Assembly (NCBI RefSeq): GCF_023920705.1 | Contig: NZ_CP094657.1 | Location: 3,534,001-3,598,000, forward strand | Origin: Acinetobacter sp. XS-4 | GTDB taxonomy: Bacteria > Pseudomonadota > Gammaproteobacteria > Pseudomonadales > Moraxellaceae | Length of the DNA: 64,000 bases | Direction of reading: 5' to 3' | Part shown: positions 1 to 9,159 of the stretch, one piece after another | How positions within the stretch are numbered: the stretch's first letter is position 1 | Layout: each line of letters starts with the position of its first letter | The notes under the pieces: model-generated | What the model was told of the DNA's origin: nothing | The model's database searches: none | The model's input: the letters and a program-made list of their open reading frames with translations, nothing else | Translations under genes and position numbers: made by a program

Positions 1-501
1 CCACGGTAAAATTGCCATATCAGCAATCGAGTATTCCCCAGCAACAAACTTCTGACCAATCAGTTGTTTATTGAGCACACCATATAAACGTTTAGTTTCA
101 TTTAAATAGCGCTCTATGGCATAAGGAATTTTTTCAGGAGCAAATTTATTAAAATGATGATTTTGTCCAAGCATCGGCCCTAAACCACCCATTTGCCACA
201 TAAGCCACTGCTCAACCTCAACTCGCTCTTGTTCATCATTTGGGTAAAATAATCCAGTTTTTCGACCTAAATATTGCAAGATAGCACCCGATTCAAATAT
301 AGAAATCGGCTCACCACGAGGTCCATTTTGATCAACAATCGCAGGAATTTTATTATTGGGGGAAATTCTCAGGAAATCTGGTTGAAATTGATCATTTTCT
401 AAAATATTAATTGGGTAAAGGGTGTAATCCAATCCCATTTCTTCTAAGGCAATTGTGATTTTATGTCCATTGGGAGTTCCCCAATAATATAGATCAATCA
501 T
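1..501 (-). CDS. glutathione S-transferase family protein (3' part lost at window edge)
   Basis: The minus strand reads an open frame from ATG at 501 down to base 1 without a stop (167 residues visible). It begins MIDLYYWGTPNGHK and contains SPNNKIPAIVD, ESGAILQYL and, near the edge, FVAGEYSIADMAILPW. These are the thioredoxin-fold N-terminus (cis-Pro of the IPAI segment, glutathione-binding E-S pair) and the N-capping box of the helical domain of GSTs of the YfcG/YghU type, which act on glutathione or disulfides in the cytoplasm. The substrate cannot be told from sequence. The gene lies downstream of the infC terminator, so it probably has its own promoter in 502-690. The C-terminus is outside the window. 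Confidence 0.85.
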   Translation of the reverse strand, partial: MIDLYYWGTPNGHKITIALEEMGLDYTLYPINILENDQFQPDFLRISPNNKIPAIVDQNGPRGEPISIFESGAILQYLGRKTGLFYPNDEQERVEVEQWLMWQMGGLGPMLGQNHHFNKFAPEKIPYAIERYLNETKRLYGVLNKQLIGQKFVAGEYSIADMAILPW

Positions 502-690
502 TCTATTTTCCTATTCATCGTTATCATGACTGCGTCTTGCGTTATATCATGTTTTAAGAGGGGCGATGAGATTTCCAACACTAAAAAACACATAAAATTC
601 GTGAATTGAATTTCTTAAAAAATATAGCAATTGTCTTAAATAAAACTGAACAAAGAAAAGTTAAGTGATTTTTTTTATTAATATGAGGGT

Positions 691-723
691 AAAAAAAAGC
701 ACTGCTTTTGCAGTGCTTTTTTT
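691..723. terminator. Rho-independent terminator downstream of infC
   Basis: A perfect 11-bp stem (695-705 with 710-720) with a TTTT loop is flanked by an A-run on the left and a T-run on the right. It can therefore end transcription in both directions. It lies 6 bases past the infC stop and separates thrS-infC from the GST gene. The absence of rpmI-rplT immediately after infC is visible here. Confidence 0.85.
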
Positions 724-728
724 GAGTA

Positions 729-1280
729 TTACTTTTTCTTTTTCGGTCCAAGTAACATACCCATTTGACGGCCTTCCATTTTTGGTGCTTGTTCCACAAC
801 CCCATACTCAGCCACGTCTGCTTCAATTTTTTGCAATTGAGCTAAGCCAAGTTGTTGATGAGCCATTTCACGACCACGGAAACGTAAAGTGATCTTCACT
901 TTGTTTCCTTCTTCAAGGAATTTCAAAATAGCACGAAGCTTAACTTGATAATCACCAACATCAGTTGCAGGGCGCAGTTTGATTTCCTTCACTTGCACTT
1001 GATGCTGTTTTTTCTTCGCATCTTTTTGCTTCTGCTTAAGGTCAAACAAGTGCTTGTTGTAATCCATAATTTTACAAACAGGCGGCTCGGCGTTTGCGAC
1101 GATCTCAACAAGGTCAAGCTCTACCTCTTCAGCAGCACGCAGTGCTTCACTTAATGAAACAATTCCTTTTTGCTCCCCTTCAGCACCGACAAGGCGTACT
1201 TCTTTTGCACGGATCTCATCGTTAATTGCTGGACGGTTGCTTTTTGCACCTTGTTGTTGGTTACGGTCAGGCTGTTTAAT
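729..1280 (-). CDS. infC: translation initiation factor IF-3, AUU start
   Basis: This is IF-3, which binds the 30S subunit and proofreads initiator tRNA and start codon. An ATG-only reading would begin at MDYNKHLF (1067) and give 112 residues, but the frame continues upstream to an ATT codon at 1280 (IKQPDRNQQ...), giving 183 residues, the usual IF-3 length. The upstream part contains the conserved [13 protein letters not shown] and the PPVCKIMDY linker region. A GGAG Shine-Dalgarno lies about 9 bases upstream of the ATT. The ATT start is known in IF-3 genes of other Gammaproteobacteria, where IF-3 represses its own translation through this codon; that regulation is inferred here. The start lies 5 bases after the thrS stop, so the two are co-transcribed. 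Confidence 0.93.
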   Translation of the reverse strand: MKQPDRNQQQGAKSNRPAINDEIRAKEVRLVGAEGEQKGIVSLSEALRAAEEVELDLVEIVANAEPPVCKIMDYNKHLFDLKQKQKDAKKKQHQVQVKEIKLRPATDVGDYQVKLRAILKFLEEGNKVKITLRFRGREMAHQQLGLAQLQKIEADVAEYGVVEQAPKMEGRQMGMLLGPKKKK

Positions 1281-1285
1281 CTTTC

Positions 1286-3208
1286 TTACTCCACAATGTA
1301 CCGGCCACGTTCGGCGACGGCAGACTTCACTAAGTCAATGAATGCATCTACTGACATAGTACCTAAATTTTTTCCTGAGCGGGTACGTACATTCACTGTA
1401 CCTTCTTCAACTTCTCGATCACCAAGAACTAACAAGTAAGGAATACGCTCTAGAGTACGCTCACGAATCTTAAATCCGATTTTTTCATTTCTCAAGTCAG
1501 AAATAGCACGAAGACCATTTTCTTTGAGTTTCGCTACGACTTTCTCACAAGCTTCAGCTTGAGAGTCCGTAATATTCATGACACATGCTTGTAACGGCGA
1601 CAACCAAGGTGGCATGAAACCAGCGTAGTGTTCAATTAGTATACCAATAAAACGCTCAAAACTGCCAAGAATTGCACGATGCAACATAACAGGCTGATCA
1701 CGATCATTGTCTTCAGTTACGTAAGACGCATCTAAACGCTCTGGTAAGTTGAAGTCACACTGAATAGTACCACATTGCCATACACGTCCGAGACAGTCTT
1801 TCAATGAGAATTCAATTTTCGGACCGTAGAACGCGCCTTCACCTGGCTGTAGTTCCCACTCAAGGCCCGCTGCATCTAAAGCATCTGCTAAAGATTTCTC
1901 AGCCATATCCCAAAGTGCGTCATCACCCACACGTTTTTCTGGACGTGTAGAAAGTTTCATTTGCACTTCTTCAAAGCCAAAATCTTTATAAACATCTAAA
2001 GTGAGTTTAATAAAGTCTGCAACTTCTTGACCGATTTGTTCTTTAGTACAGAAGATATGAGCATCATCTTGTGTAAAGCCGCGTACACGCATAATGCCGT
2101 GTAAAGAACCAGATGGTTCGTTACGATGGCAAGAACCGAACTCAGCTAAACGAATTGGCAAATCACGGTACGATTTCAAACCTTGGTTGAAAACTTGCAC
2201 GTGACATGGGCAGTTCATTGGCTTAACCGCATAATTACGACTTTCAGAATGAGTCGTAAACATGTTGTCAGCGTAGTTTGCCGCATGACCAGATTTTTCC
2301 CAAAGCGTAAAGTCTACGATTTGTGGCGTTTTAATCTCGAGGTAACCATTGTCTTGCTGAACTTTACGCATGTATTGTTCAAGAACTTGGTAAATCGTCC
2401 AACCGTTTGGATGCCAGAACACCATACCCGGTGCTTCTTCTTGCATATGGAACAAGTCTAAGGCTTTACCAATTTTACGGTGGTCGCGCTTTTCAGCTTC
2501 TTCAATACGCTTAATGTATGCAGCAAGCTGTTTCTTATCAGCCCATGCTGTACCATAAATACGTTGAAGCTGTTCATTCTTCGCATCACCACGCCAGTAA
2601 GCGCCAGAGATTTTTGTCAATTTAAACGATTTTAAGAATTTGGTATTTGGTACGTGTGGACCGCGACACATATCCAAATAATCTTGATGGTAGTACAAGC
2701 CCATTTGTGTTTCTTCAGGCATGTCTGCAATCAAGCGTAATTTGTATTCTTCGCCACGTGCAGTAAATTCAGCAATTACTTCGTCACGCGGTGTCATTTT
2801 TTTAACGACATCATAATCTTGGTCGATGAGCTTTTTCATGCGCTCTTCGACAGCTGCCATATCATCTAATGTAAAAGGACGAGGCATCCAGATGTCGTAG
2901 TAAAAACCTTCTTCAATGACTGGACCAATCACCATCTTAGCTTCAGGGAATAGCTGTTTAACAGCATGTCCTACAAGGTGAGCACAAGAATGGCGAATGA
3001 TTTCAAGACCTTCTTCATCTTTTGGAGTGATGATTTGTAAGGTCGAATCTTCGGTAATTAAGTCACATGCATCAACTAAGCGATCATTTACACGTCCCGC
3101 AACAGTATTTTTTGCTAGACCGGGCCCAATACTTTGGGCAACTTCCATAACAGATACAGCGTGATCAAAATTCTTTTGATCGCCATTTGGCAATGTGATA
3201 ATTGGCAT
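1286..3208 (-). CDS. thrS: threonyl-tRNA synthetase
   Basis: Class II aminoacyl-tRNA synthetase of 640 residues that charges tRNA-Thr. The order is: TGS domain (about 1-62, [13 protein letters not shown]), the editing domain with [10 protein letters not shown] near 85, the catalytic core with [21 protein letters not shown] and [11 protein letters not shown] (zinc Cys and motif 2), and the anticodon-binding domain ([12 protein letters not shown]). An in-frame ATG exists at 3250, but the protein family begins at MPIIT and an AAGGA site sits 8 bases upstream of 3208, so that start is chosen. It is first in an operon with infC. No T-box or leader gene is visible upstream. Confidence 0.97.
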   Translation of the reverse strand: MPIITLPNGDQKNFDHAVSVMEVAQSIGPGLAKNTVAGRVNDRLVDACDLITEDSTLQIITPKDEEGLEIIRHSCAHLVGHAVKQLFPEAKMVIGPVIEEGFYYDIWMPRPFTLDDMAAVEERMKKLIDQDYDVVKKMTPRDEVIAEFTARGEEYKLRLIADMPEETQMGLYYHQDYLDMCRGPHVPNTKFLKSFKLTKISGAYWRGDAKNEQLQRIYGTAWADKKQLAAYIKRIEEAEKRDHRKIGKALDLFHMQEEAPGMVFWHPNGWTIYQVLEQYMRKVQQDNGYLEIKTPQIVDFTLWEKSGHAANYADNMFTTHSESRNYAVKPMNCPCHVQVFNQGLKSYRDLPIRLAEFGSCHRNEPSGSLHGIMRVRGFTQDDAHIFCTKEQIGQEVADFIKLTLDVYKDFGFEEVQMKLSTRPEKRVGDDALWDMAEKSLADALDAAGLEWELQPGEGAFYGPKIEFSLKDCLGRVWQCGTIQCDFNLPERLDASYVTEDNDRDQPVMLHRAILGSFERFIGILIEHYAGFMPPWLSPLQACVMNITDSQAEACEKVVAKLKENGLRAISDLRNEKIGFKIRERTLERIPYLLVLGDREVEEGTVNVRTRSGKNLGTMSVDAFIDLVKSAVAERGRYIVE

Positions 3209-3602
3209 AAAAAAAATCCTTAAGGAGTGATGCCCTATACGAAGGAGCATTTCACCGCGAGATTATGATCGAGGCGAACCTCAAAATATAAAAACGGTGT
3301 AAAGCAAAATTAAAAAACCTGAAAGATTTTACACTTGTTCAAGCAAAGTGAAAACCTTTGAACCCACAAAATCATAAATACATTTTGCTTATCAGGTAAA
3401 CAGCAATAAATGACTTAAAAATATATTGGGAAGATTTTTGAACACACTCAGCACAAGTGGTTTAAGATGAGGAAAATAGCATTTTTGCTCATTTTCTGAC
3501 TGAACGGTATTTCTGTTTAAGACTAAAGCATAGATGTATTGATGAGTATTAAGTCATATTTTCAAAGAATGAATTAAAAAATAGAACACGGAGTTGTTTA
3601 CC
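3209..3602. other. intergenic region between divergent thrS and acyl-CoA synthetase
   Basis: These 394 bases are AT-rich and must hold the promoters of the two divergent genes. I see no convincing ORF, no strong hairpin and no paired -35/-10 boxes that I would place with confidence. Confidence 0.6.
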
Positions 3603-5240
3603 ATGGTTAGCGCTTATGATGAATTACCACGCACACCCGCAAACTTTGTTGCATTATCACCTCTACGCTACTTAGAACGTGCAGCTTATATTTATCCAAA
3701 TCAAGCTTCGATTATTCATGGTAAGCGCCAAATTTCATGGAAAGAAACTTACCAACGTTGTTGCCAATTTGCTTCTCAGCTCAAACAACTGGGAATTAAA
3801 AAAAATGATACTGTGTCCGTCTTATTGCCAAATATTCCAGCCATGGTTGAAGCACATTTCGCAGTTCCAATGACTGGTGCCGTCCTCAATACGCTCAATA
3901 CACGCTTAGATGCAAAAACAATCGCTTTTATGTTGGAACATGCTGAAACCAAAGTGCTTTTGGTTGACCCTGAATTTGTTAATTTGGCAAGAGAAGCCCT
4001 CTCTCTTATTCCTGACCAACATATTATTGTCATTGATGTAGCTGATGATGAATATGAAGGTGAAAATCAGTTTATCGGCTCTTTTGAATATGAAGAATGG
4101 ATAGCCCAAGGCGATATTAACTTTGTATGGCATTTACCAGAAGATGAATGGGATGCAATTAGCTTAAATTATACATCTGGAACTACAGGCAATCCTAAAG
4201 GCGTTGTTTATCATCATCGTGGGGCTTATCTGAATGCTGCAAGCAATATCTTAGCTTGCGGAATGAAACCTCGTGCTGTGTATTTATGGACATTACCCCT
4301 TTTTCATTGTAATGGTTGGTGTTTTGCATGGAGTATCGCAGCCAGCGGTGGAACGAATATTTGTTTGCGTAAAGTCGACCCAGAATTAGTCATGCAACTC
4401 ATTGCAGAACATAAAGTTGATTATTTCTGTGGTGCTCCAATTGTTCTTTCAATGATTATTAACTTACCTAAAGAGAAACAAACCAACTTTGATCATCATG
4501 TTGAAGTAATGGTTGCTGGCGCAGCTCCTCCAGTTGCTATTATTGAAGGTATGCGCAATATGGGCATTAACGTAAATCATGTTTATGGCTTAACAGAAAC
4601 ATATGGACCTTCTGCCCTATGTGCCTCTCAATCTGGATGGAATGAGCTTTCAATTGCTGAGCAAGCTCAGCTTCATTCTCGCCAAGGTGTACCCTATCCA
4701 TTACAAGACAGTATGCGTGTATTAGACCCCGAAACAATGCAGCCTGTCCCGAATGATGGACAAACCATGGGGGAAATTATGTTTCGTGGCAATATTGTCA
4801 TGAAAGGCTATTTAAAGAACCCTCAAGCAACTCAAGAAGCTTTTGCTGGCGGATGGTTCCACACGGGAGACTTAGCCGTTTGCCATCCCGATGGTTATGC
4901 AAAAATTACTGACCGCTCGAAAGACATTATTATTTCAGGTGGAGAAAATATTTCATCTCTAGAGGTAGAAGATGTGTTGTATAGGCACCCAGCTGTTTTA
5001 ACTGCTGCTGTCGTCGCTAAACCCGATGCTCGTTGGCAAGAAGTGCCCTGCGCATTTATTGAATTAAAAATGGGTGCTACGGCAACACCTGAAGAAATTA
5101 TTGAACATTGCCAAAAAGAGTTAGCACGCTTTAAAGTTCCTAAAGATGTGGTCATTACAGAAATTCCAAAAACATCGACCGGCAAATTACAGAAGTTTAT
5201 TTTGCGTGAGTGGGCAAAAGAACGTGCTGAAAATATATAA
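3603..5240 (+). CDS. AMP-forming acyl-CoA synthetase (fatty/aryl acid-CoA ligase family)
   Basis: A 545-residue adenylate-forming enzyme that activates a carboxylic acid to acyl-AMP and then acyl-CoA. It carries the P-loop-like YTSGTTGNPKGV (about 198-209), NHVYGLTETYGP, the GWFHTGDLAV hinge region and DRSKDIIISGGENIS, and ends with the catalytic lysine region KTSTGKLQK. The family resembles long/medium-chain FadD-like and plant AAE-type synthetases; the chain length preferred cannot be read. A TTG at 3594 would add three residues, but the CGGAG ribosome site fits ATG 3603 better (9-base spacing). The gene stands alone between a divergent promoter and a strong terminator. Confidence 0.9.
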   Translation: MVSAYDELPRTPANFVALSPLRYLERAAYIYPNQASIIHGKRQISWKETYQRCCQFASQLKQLGIKKNDTVSVLLPNIPAMVEAHFAVPMTGAVLNTLNTRLDAKTIAFMLEHAETKVLLVDPEFVNLAREALSLIPDQHIIVIDVADDEYEGENQFIGSFEYEEWIAQGDINFVWHLPEDEWDAISLNYTSGTTGNPKGVVYHHRGAYLNAASNILACGMKPRAVYLWTLPLFHCNGWCFAWSIAASGGTNICLRKVDPELVMQLIAEHKVDYFCGAPIVLSMIINLPKEKQTNFDHHVEVMVAGAAPPVAIIEGMRNMGINVNHVYGLTETYGPSALCASQSGWNELSIAEQAQLHSRQGVPYPLQDSMRVLDPETMQPVPNDGQTMGEIMFRGNIVMKGYLKNPQATQEAFAGGWFHTGDLAVCHPDGYAKITDRSKDIIISGGENISSLEVEDVLYRHPAVLTAAVVAKPDARWQEVPCAFIELKMGATATPEEIIEHCQKELARFKVPKDVVITEIPKTSTGKLQKFILREWAKERAENI

Positions 5241-5242
5241 AT

Positions 5243-5277
5243 AAAAAAAGCGACGCCTTGAGCGTCGCTTTTTTTAT
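5243..5277. terminator. bidirectional terminator between acyl-CoA synthetase and darP
   Basis: Stem GCGACGC (5250-5256) pairs with GCGTCGC (5262-5268) around a 5-base loop, with A-run and T-run flanks. It serves the convergent genes on both sides. Confidence 0.9.
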
Positions 5278-5287
5278 TTAAGCGCAT

Positions 5288-5824
5288 TTAGCCTTGATCA
5301 GACAATAATGCAATTTGCTGTACATAGTTAACAAATTTAACTTTTGATGCCTCGATTTCTGCTTCGCTCAACTGTTGAGTTTTATCACGATTGATTCTCA
5401 ACACATGTTGACGCAAGGTGTGACGTTCCGATGCATTATAAATTTTACTAAATTCATTAATTGCAGGATCACCCTGTTCAATCATGCGGTCAACCCAACG
5501 CATTAATTGAGCCTGTCTTTTTGCGCCTTGCTGCGGAGTTAAATAAGACAAAATAATAGTCTCATCTTCATTGCGCAACAATTTACCAATACGTTGAAAT
5601 TGGCGACGACGTGCTTCAAAAGAACTAATGTTCTGCACTTCCATTAAAGCATCAATTAAACGCTCATCAACTGGAAGTTTCTGAATTTGTTTAATAGAAA
5701 GTTGTGCGAGTTGCTCACCTAAAGCAGCCATGCGTTGCACTGCTTTTTTCTGTTCGGTTTTACTTGCACGTCCTTCTAAAGAACCGAAATCTTCTTCAGT
5801 ATAACGTTGGGAACCACGTGCCAC
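5288..5824 (-). CDS. darP: DarP/YjgA ribosome-associated protein (DUF615)
   Basis: 178 residues, helical and strongly basic, with the family features LEGRASKTEQKKAV, LPVDERLIDAL and EARRRQFQRIGKLLR. DarP (formerly YjgA) binds late 50S precursors and helps peptidyl-transferase centre maturation in E. coli; that role is transferred by family. The start is GTG at 5824 (MARGSQRY), two bases after the NPr stop, so translation is probably coupled. It is the last gene of the run that begins at pcnB and is followed by the terminator at 5243-5277. Confidence 0.93.
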   Translation of the reverse strand: MARGSQRYTEEDFGSLEGRASKTEQKKAVQRMAALGEQLAQLSIKQIQKLPVDERLIDALMEVQNISSFEARRRQFQRIGKLLRNEDETIILSYLTPQQGAKRQAQLMRWVDRMIEQGDPAINEFSKIYNASERHTLRQHVLRINRDKTQQLSEAEIEASKVKFVNYVQQIALLSDQG

Positions 5825-5826
5825 GA

Positions 5827-6096
5827 TTAATCTGCCTCATAAAATTTTGCTGCGAATAACGCCAGTACTTCATTTAATGCCTGTTCTTCGTCGGTACCAT
5901 CAATGACCAATCGCAAAGTGGTCCCTTTACCTGCACCTAACATCAGCAAAGACATAATATTTTTTGCATCTACTAAATGATCGCCTTTTCCAATCTGAAT
6001 CGACGAACGAAACTTTGTAGTGACCTCTATCAGTTTCCCTGATGCACGAGCATGTAAACCGAGTTTATTAATTACATCAACAGTTGTGTCTATCAT
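5827..6096 (-). CDS. ptsO: phosphocarrier protein NPr (HPr family)
   Basis: 89-residue HPr-fold protein. The phosphorylated histidine is His15 in [10 protein letters not shown]. The regulatory site region is [11 protein letters not shown]: residue 46 is Asn where Gram-positive HPr has the kinase-target serine, which fits the NPr branch of the nitrogen PTS. A longer frame to 6138 exists but lies inside rapZ and adds no family sequence. The ATG at 6096 overlaps the rapZ TGA as ATGA, so the two are translationally coupled. No ptsN or ptsP is in the window. The distinction between HPr and NPr rests on the rapZ linkage as well as sequence. Confidence 0.9.
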   Translation of the reverse strand: MIDTTVDVINKLGLHARASGKLIEVTTKFRSSIQIGKGDHLVDAKNIMSLLMLGAGKGTTLRLVIDGTDEEQALNEVLALFAAKFYEAD

Positions 6097-6944
6097 GACC
6101 AGTGCTTCATTTCTCTGTGTAAGACCTGAACAGACCATTCTGCCTCAAGTGCTTGTTTTAGTCTATCTACGATATAAACCGAACGATGTTGCCCCCCAGT
6201 GCAACCAATAGAAATCGTCATATAGTGACGATGTCCTTCAGCAAATGCGGGAAGCCATTTTTTTAAGAAGTGAAGAATATCATCAAACATTTCGTTTGCT
6301 TGCGGACTTGCTTCTAAAAATAGTCTTACTGGCTCATCCAAACCAGAAAAACGTCTTAATTCTAAATCCCAATGCGGATTTGGTAAATGCCGTACATCAA
6401 AAACATAATCGGCATCTAAAGGAATGCCATGTTTATATCCAAATGACTGCAATATGACAATAAGCTTATCTGACTGCCCCAATTTAGACAGTAAAATATG
6501 CTTTAAATCATGAACACTTTTATCTGTTGTATCAATATGAACCGTAGCACGGAACTGAATTGGAAGCAGTAACTGCTTTTCTTCATGAATACATTGCAAC
6601 AGACTTTTAAAACGATTAGCTAATGGATGTGGGCGACGCGATGCACTAAAACGCGCAATCAAATCCTGATCTTGTGTCGTCAGATAAATAACATCAACAG
6701 TTCCATGCCTTTGTAATTGTTCAAAAACATGATCAAACTCTTGCATATCTGCCCGAGTACTTCTTACATCCACACCTAAAGCTAATTGCTCCAGATTATT
6801 TTCATGATCTAGCTTTGCCACAATTTCAGGCAGCAATGCCAAAGGCAAATTATCAATACAGTAATAGCCCAAATCTTCTAATACTTGAAGGGCTGAAGAT
6901 TTTCCTGAACCAGACTGTCCTGTCACGATAAGTATACGCTTCAT
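6093..6944 (-). CDS. rapZ: RapZ, RNase adapter / nucleotide-binding protein
   Basis: 283 residues beginning [17 protein letters not shown], a Walker A P-loop at residues 9-16, followed by [17 protein letters not shown] and the C-terminal [13 protein letters not shown]. In E. coli RapZ delivers the sRNA GlmZ to RNase E and so controls GlmS; whether GlmZ/GlmY exist here is unknown, so only the family name is firm. The gene lies 24 bases after panC and overlaps NPr by 4 bases, matching the frequent rapZ-ptsO pairing in Proteobacteria. Confidence 0.93.
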   Translation of the reverse strand: MKRILIVTGQSGSGKSSALQVLEDLGYYCIDNLPLALLPEIVAKLDHENNLEQLALGVDVRSTRADMQEFDHVFEQLQRHGTVDVIYLTTQDQDLIARFSASRRPHPLANRFKSLLQCIHEEKQLLLPIQFRATVHIDTTDKSVHDLKHILLSKLGQSDKLIVILQSFGYKHGIPLDADYVFDVRHLPNPHWDLELRRFSGLDEPVRLFLEASPQANEMFDDILHFLKKWLPAFAEGHRHYMTISIGCTGGQHRSVYIVDRLKQALEAEWSVQVLHREMKHWS

Positions 6945-6968
6945 GGCATGGCTGTCCTTTGATCTCTT

Positions 6969-7817
6969 TTATTGGGGTGTAAAGGCAACTTCTAAATTGT
7001 CAATCAAACGAGTTGCACCCAGTTTTGCCGCGACAAACAACACAATATCACGATCAAATTGAGTAGCAGGTAGCAGATTCGTCTGACGAGCTTCAACATA
7101 ATCAACAACAAAACCATTATCTGTCAACTGAGTTTTGATATCTTCTACAACTTGTTGCAAATCTTTGCCTTCATGTAACTGTTGTTCCGCCTGCTTCAAA
7201 CTTTGATAAATAACCGGAGCGATCTGACGGTTCTCAGCACTTAAATAACCATTTCTTGAGCTAAGCGCCAAGCCATCTGCTGCGCGAACAATTGGCACAC
7301 CAATCACTTCTAAAGGAAGATTTAAATCTTGTACAAACTGGCGAATAACAGCTAGCTGTTGGTAATCTTTTTGTCCAAAGAAAGCATAGTTCGGTTGCAC
7401 AATATTGAAGAGCTTAGTTACAACCAAAGCGACACCATCAAAGTGTCCTGGACGCGAACTACCACACAAAGCATCTGTAATCTGACTCACACTGATGTTC
7501 GTTAAACGCGGTTGTGTACCGTACATTTGCTCAACTGATGGCGCAAAAATAATGTCACAGCCAACATCGGCAAGTAAGCGACTATCTTGCTCTAAAGTAC
7601 GAGGATAGTTGTCAAAATCTTCGCCTGGACCAAATTGAGTCGGATTTACGAAGATGCTTACAACCACAACATCACATAGCTTTTTCGCTTCACGAACAAG
7701 TGTGAGATGTCCTTCATGCAGATTTCCCATTGTTGGGACAAAACCAATAATTTTACGTGCAGCTCTAGCTGGATTTAAAGAAGCTGCAAGACCTTGTATG
7801 GTAGTTTCTGTTTTCAT
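6969..7817 (-). CDS. panC: pantothenate synthetase
   Basis: 282 residues. It condenses pantoate and beta-alanine with ATP to make pantothenate, a CoA precursor. The nucleotide-binding motif is [10 protein letters not shown] (His34 and His37), followed by [13 protein letters not shown], the FGQKDYQQL loop and [10 protein letters not shown], all diagnostic. It lies three bases after panB. No panD is present in the window. Confidence 0.97.
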   Translation of the reverse strand: MKTETTIQGLAASLNPARAARKIIGFVPTMGNLHEGHLTLVREAKKLCDVVVVSIFVNPTQFGPGEDFDNYPRTLEQDSRLLADVGCDIIFAPSVEQMYGTQPRLTNISVSQITDALCGSSRPGHFDGVALVVTKLFNIVQPNYAFFGQKDYQQLAVIRQFVQDLNLPLEVIGVPIVRAADGLALSSRNGYLSAENRQIAPVIYQSLKQAEQQLHEGKDLQQVVEDIKTQLTDNGFVVDYVEARQTNLLPATQFDRDIVLFVAAKLGATRLIDNLEVAFTPQ

Positions 7818-7820
7818 GAA

Positions 7821-8630
7821 TTACAGCTCAACGTGAAAAGTATGTTCTTTGGCAGGGAAAGACTGATCAAGTACCGCAGCATGATAAGCTTTAAATGCAT
7901 CTAAAATGGCAGTTTCACCTGATTGTTCTTTCATAAAGTTACGAACAAAACGAGCAACTCGACCAAAAGTTAAACCTAACATATCTTGCACAACCAATAC
8001 TTGACCATCGGTTGCATTACCCGCACCAATACCAATTACAGGGGTATTCGGGAATAATTCAGCAATTTCTTGTCCCAACTGAGCAGGAACACATTCAAGT
8101 AATAACACCGATGCGCCCGCTTCAACCACTGCTGTACAATCAGCAATGAGCTGATCTGCCGCTTCACGCGTTCTAGCTTGTAATTTATAACCACCGAACA
8201 CATGTACAGATTGAGGGGTTAACCCTAAATGTACACAAACAGGCACTCCATTACGGGTTAGCACCTGCACGATTTCACTTAACCATGCACCGCCTTCGAT
8301 TTTCACCATTTGAGCGCCAGCCTGCATGACTGTTCTTGCATTTTGCAAAGCATCATTCAAGGTTGCATAACTCATAAATGGCAAGTCAGTCATAATCAAG
8401 GCATGCTGATTACCACGACGAACCGCTGCTGTATGATAAGCCATATCTTCAACGGTTACTGGCAAAGTTGAATCTCGCCCTTGAATTGCCATTCCAAGAG
8501 AATCACCAATTAAGATTGTATCAATTTCAGCAAGTTCCATTGCTTTTGCCATGCTTGCATCGTAACAAGTTAGACAAGAGAACTTACGTCCTTCGGCTTT
8601 AAATTTTCTTAAGTCACTTAGACTAATCAT
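7821..8630 (-). CDS. panB: 3-methyl-2-oxobutanoate hydroxymethyltransferase
   Basis: 269 residues. It transfers a hydroxymethyl group from methylene-THF to ketoisovalerate, the first committed pantothenate step. Motifs are LTCYDASMAKA, GDSLGMAIQG (metal and substrate contacts), GGYKLQ and PVIGIGAG. The frame is open further upstream to 8699 with a TTG, but that part overlaps folK and has no family similarity; a GAGG site 8 bases before 8630 supports MISLSDLRKF. It lies 46 bases downstream of folK, so folate and pantothenate genes are linked. Confidence 0.96.
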   Translation of the reverse strand: MISLSDLRKFKAEGRKFSCLTCYDASMAKAMELAEIDTILIGDSLGMAIQGRDSTLPVTVEDMAYHTAAVRRGNQHALIMTDLPFMSYATLNDALQNARTVMQAGAQMVKIEGGAWLSEIVQVLTRNGVPVCVHLGLTPQSVHVFGGYKLQARTREAADQLIADCTAVVEAGASVLLLECVPAQLGQEIAELFPNTPVIGIGAGNATDGQVLVVQDMLGLTFGRVARFVRNFMKEQSGETAILDAFKAYHAAVLDQSFPAKEHTFHVEL

Positions 8631-8676
8631 GATGATATCCTCTACAGGAGTTTGCAGAACATAATGAATCGAGAGC

Positions 8677-9159
8677 TTAAGCCCAAGAATCATCCGCAAG
8701 TACAGTCAGTGTCGGCTGCTGTATCAGTTCTAAATTTTTAAGTGGCTGATCATTAATCTGTAAATCAGCATCTAAATCTAATAAAGGAATCACAACGAAA
8801 TCTCGTTGTAAAATTCCTATGTGCGGCACAGTTACGCGCTCATTGTGAATTTTTTCATTGCCATATATAAGCAAATCTAGATCTAAGGTTCGCTCACCCC
8901 AACGACGAAGTCGTACACGACCAGCTTCTTGCTCAAAACGTTGTAACTGATCAAGCAAATCTAAAGGTGCAAGATCCGTATTTAATTCTGCAACTGCATT
9001 TAAATAATTTGGCTGATCTTGAGGTCCCATAGGTGGACTTTGATAAAGTTTAGAAACTTTAACCACTCCTAAGGTCTTAAGCTTAGCAATGGCTTCAGAT
9101 AAAATTTGACGTGAATCGCCTAAATTACTTCCTAAACCAATATAAGTGGTTATTGTCAT
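8677..9159 (-). CDS. folK: 2-amino-4-hydroxy-6-hydroxymethyldihydropteridine pyrophosphokinase
   Basis: 160 residues. It transfers pyrophosphate from ATP to the pterin in folate synthesis. Family motifs are TYIGLGSNLGD at the N-terminus, YQSPPMGPQDQPNYLNAV and the RWGERTLDLDLLIYG signature, with VPHIGILQRDFV after it. The ATG overlaps the pcnB TGA by four bases (ATGA), a translational-coupling arrangement also found for pcnB-folK in other Gammaproteobacteria. Confidence 0.96.
   Translation of the reverse strand: MTITTYIGLGSNLGDSRQILSEAIAKLKTLGVVKVSKLYQSPPMGPQDQPNYLNAVAELNTDLAPLDLLDQLQRFEQEAGRVRLRRWGERTLDLDLLIYGNEKIHNERVTVPHIGILQRDFVVIPLLDLDADLQINDQPLKNLELIQQPTLTVLADDSWA

Noticed and set aside
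581..826. 81-codon minus-strand frame over the infC end
   Set aside because: It overlaps the terminator and infC in another frame, with composition unlike a real protein.
3231..3250. Upstream in-frame start for thrS at 3250
   Set aside because: The added 14 residues have no family match and the ribosome site fits 3208.
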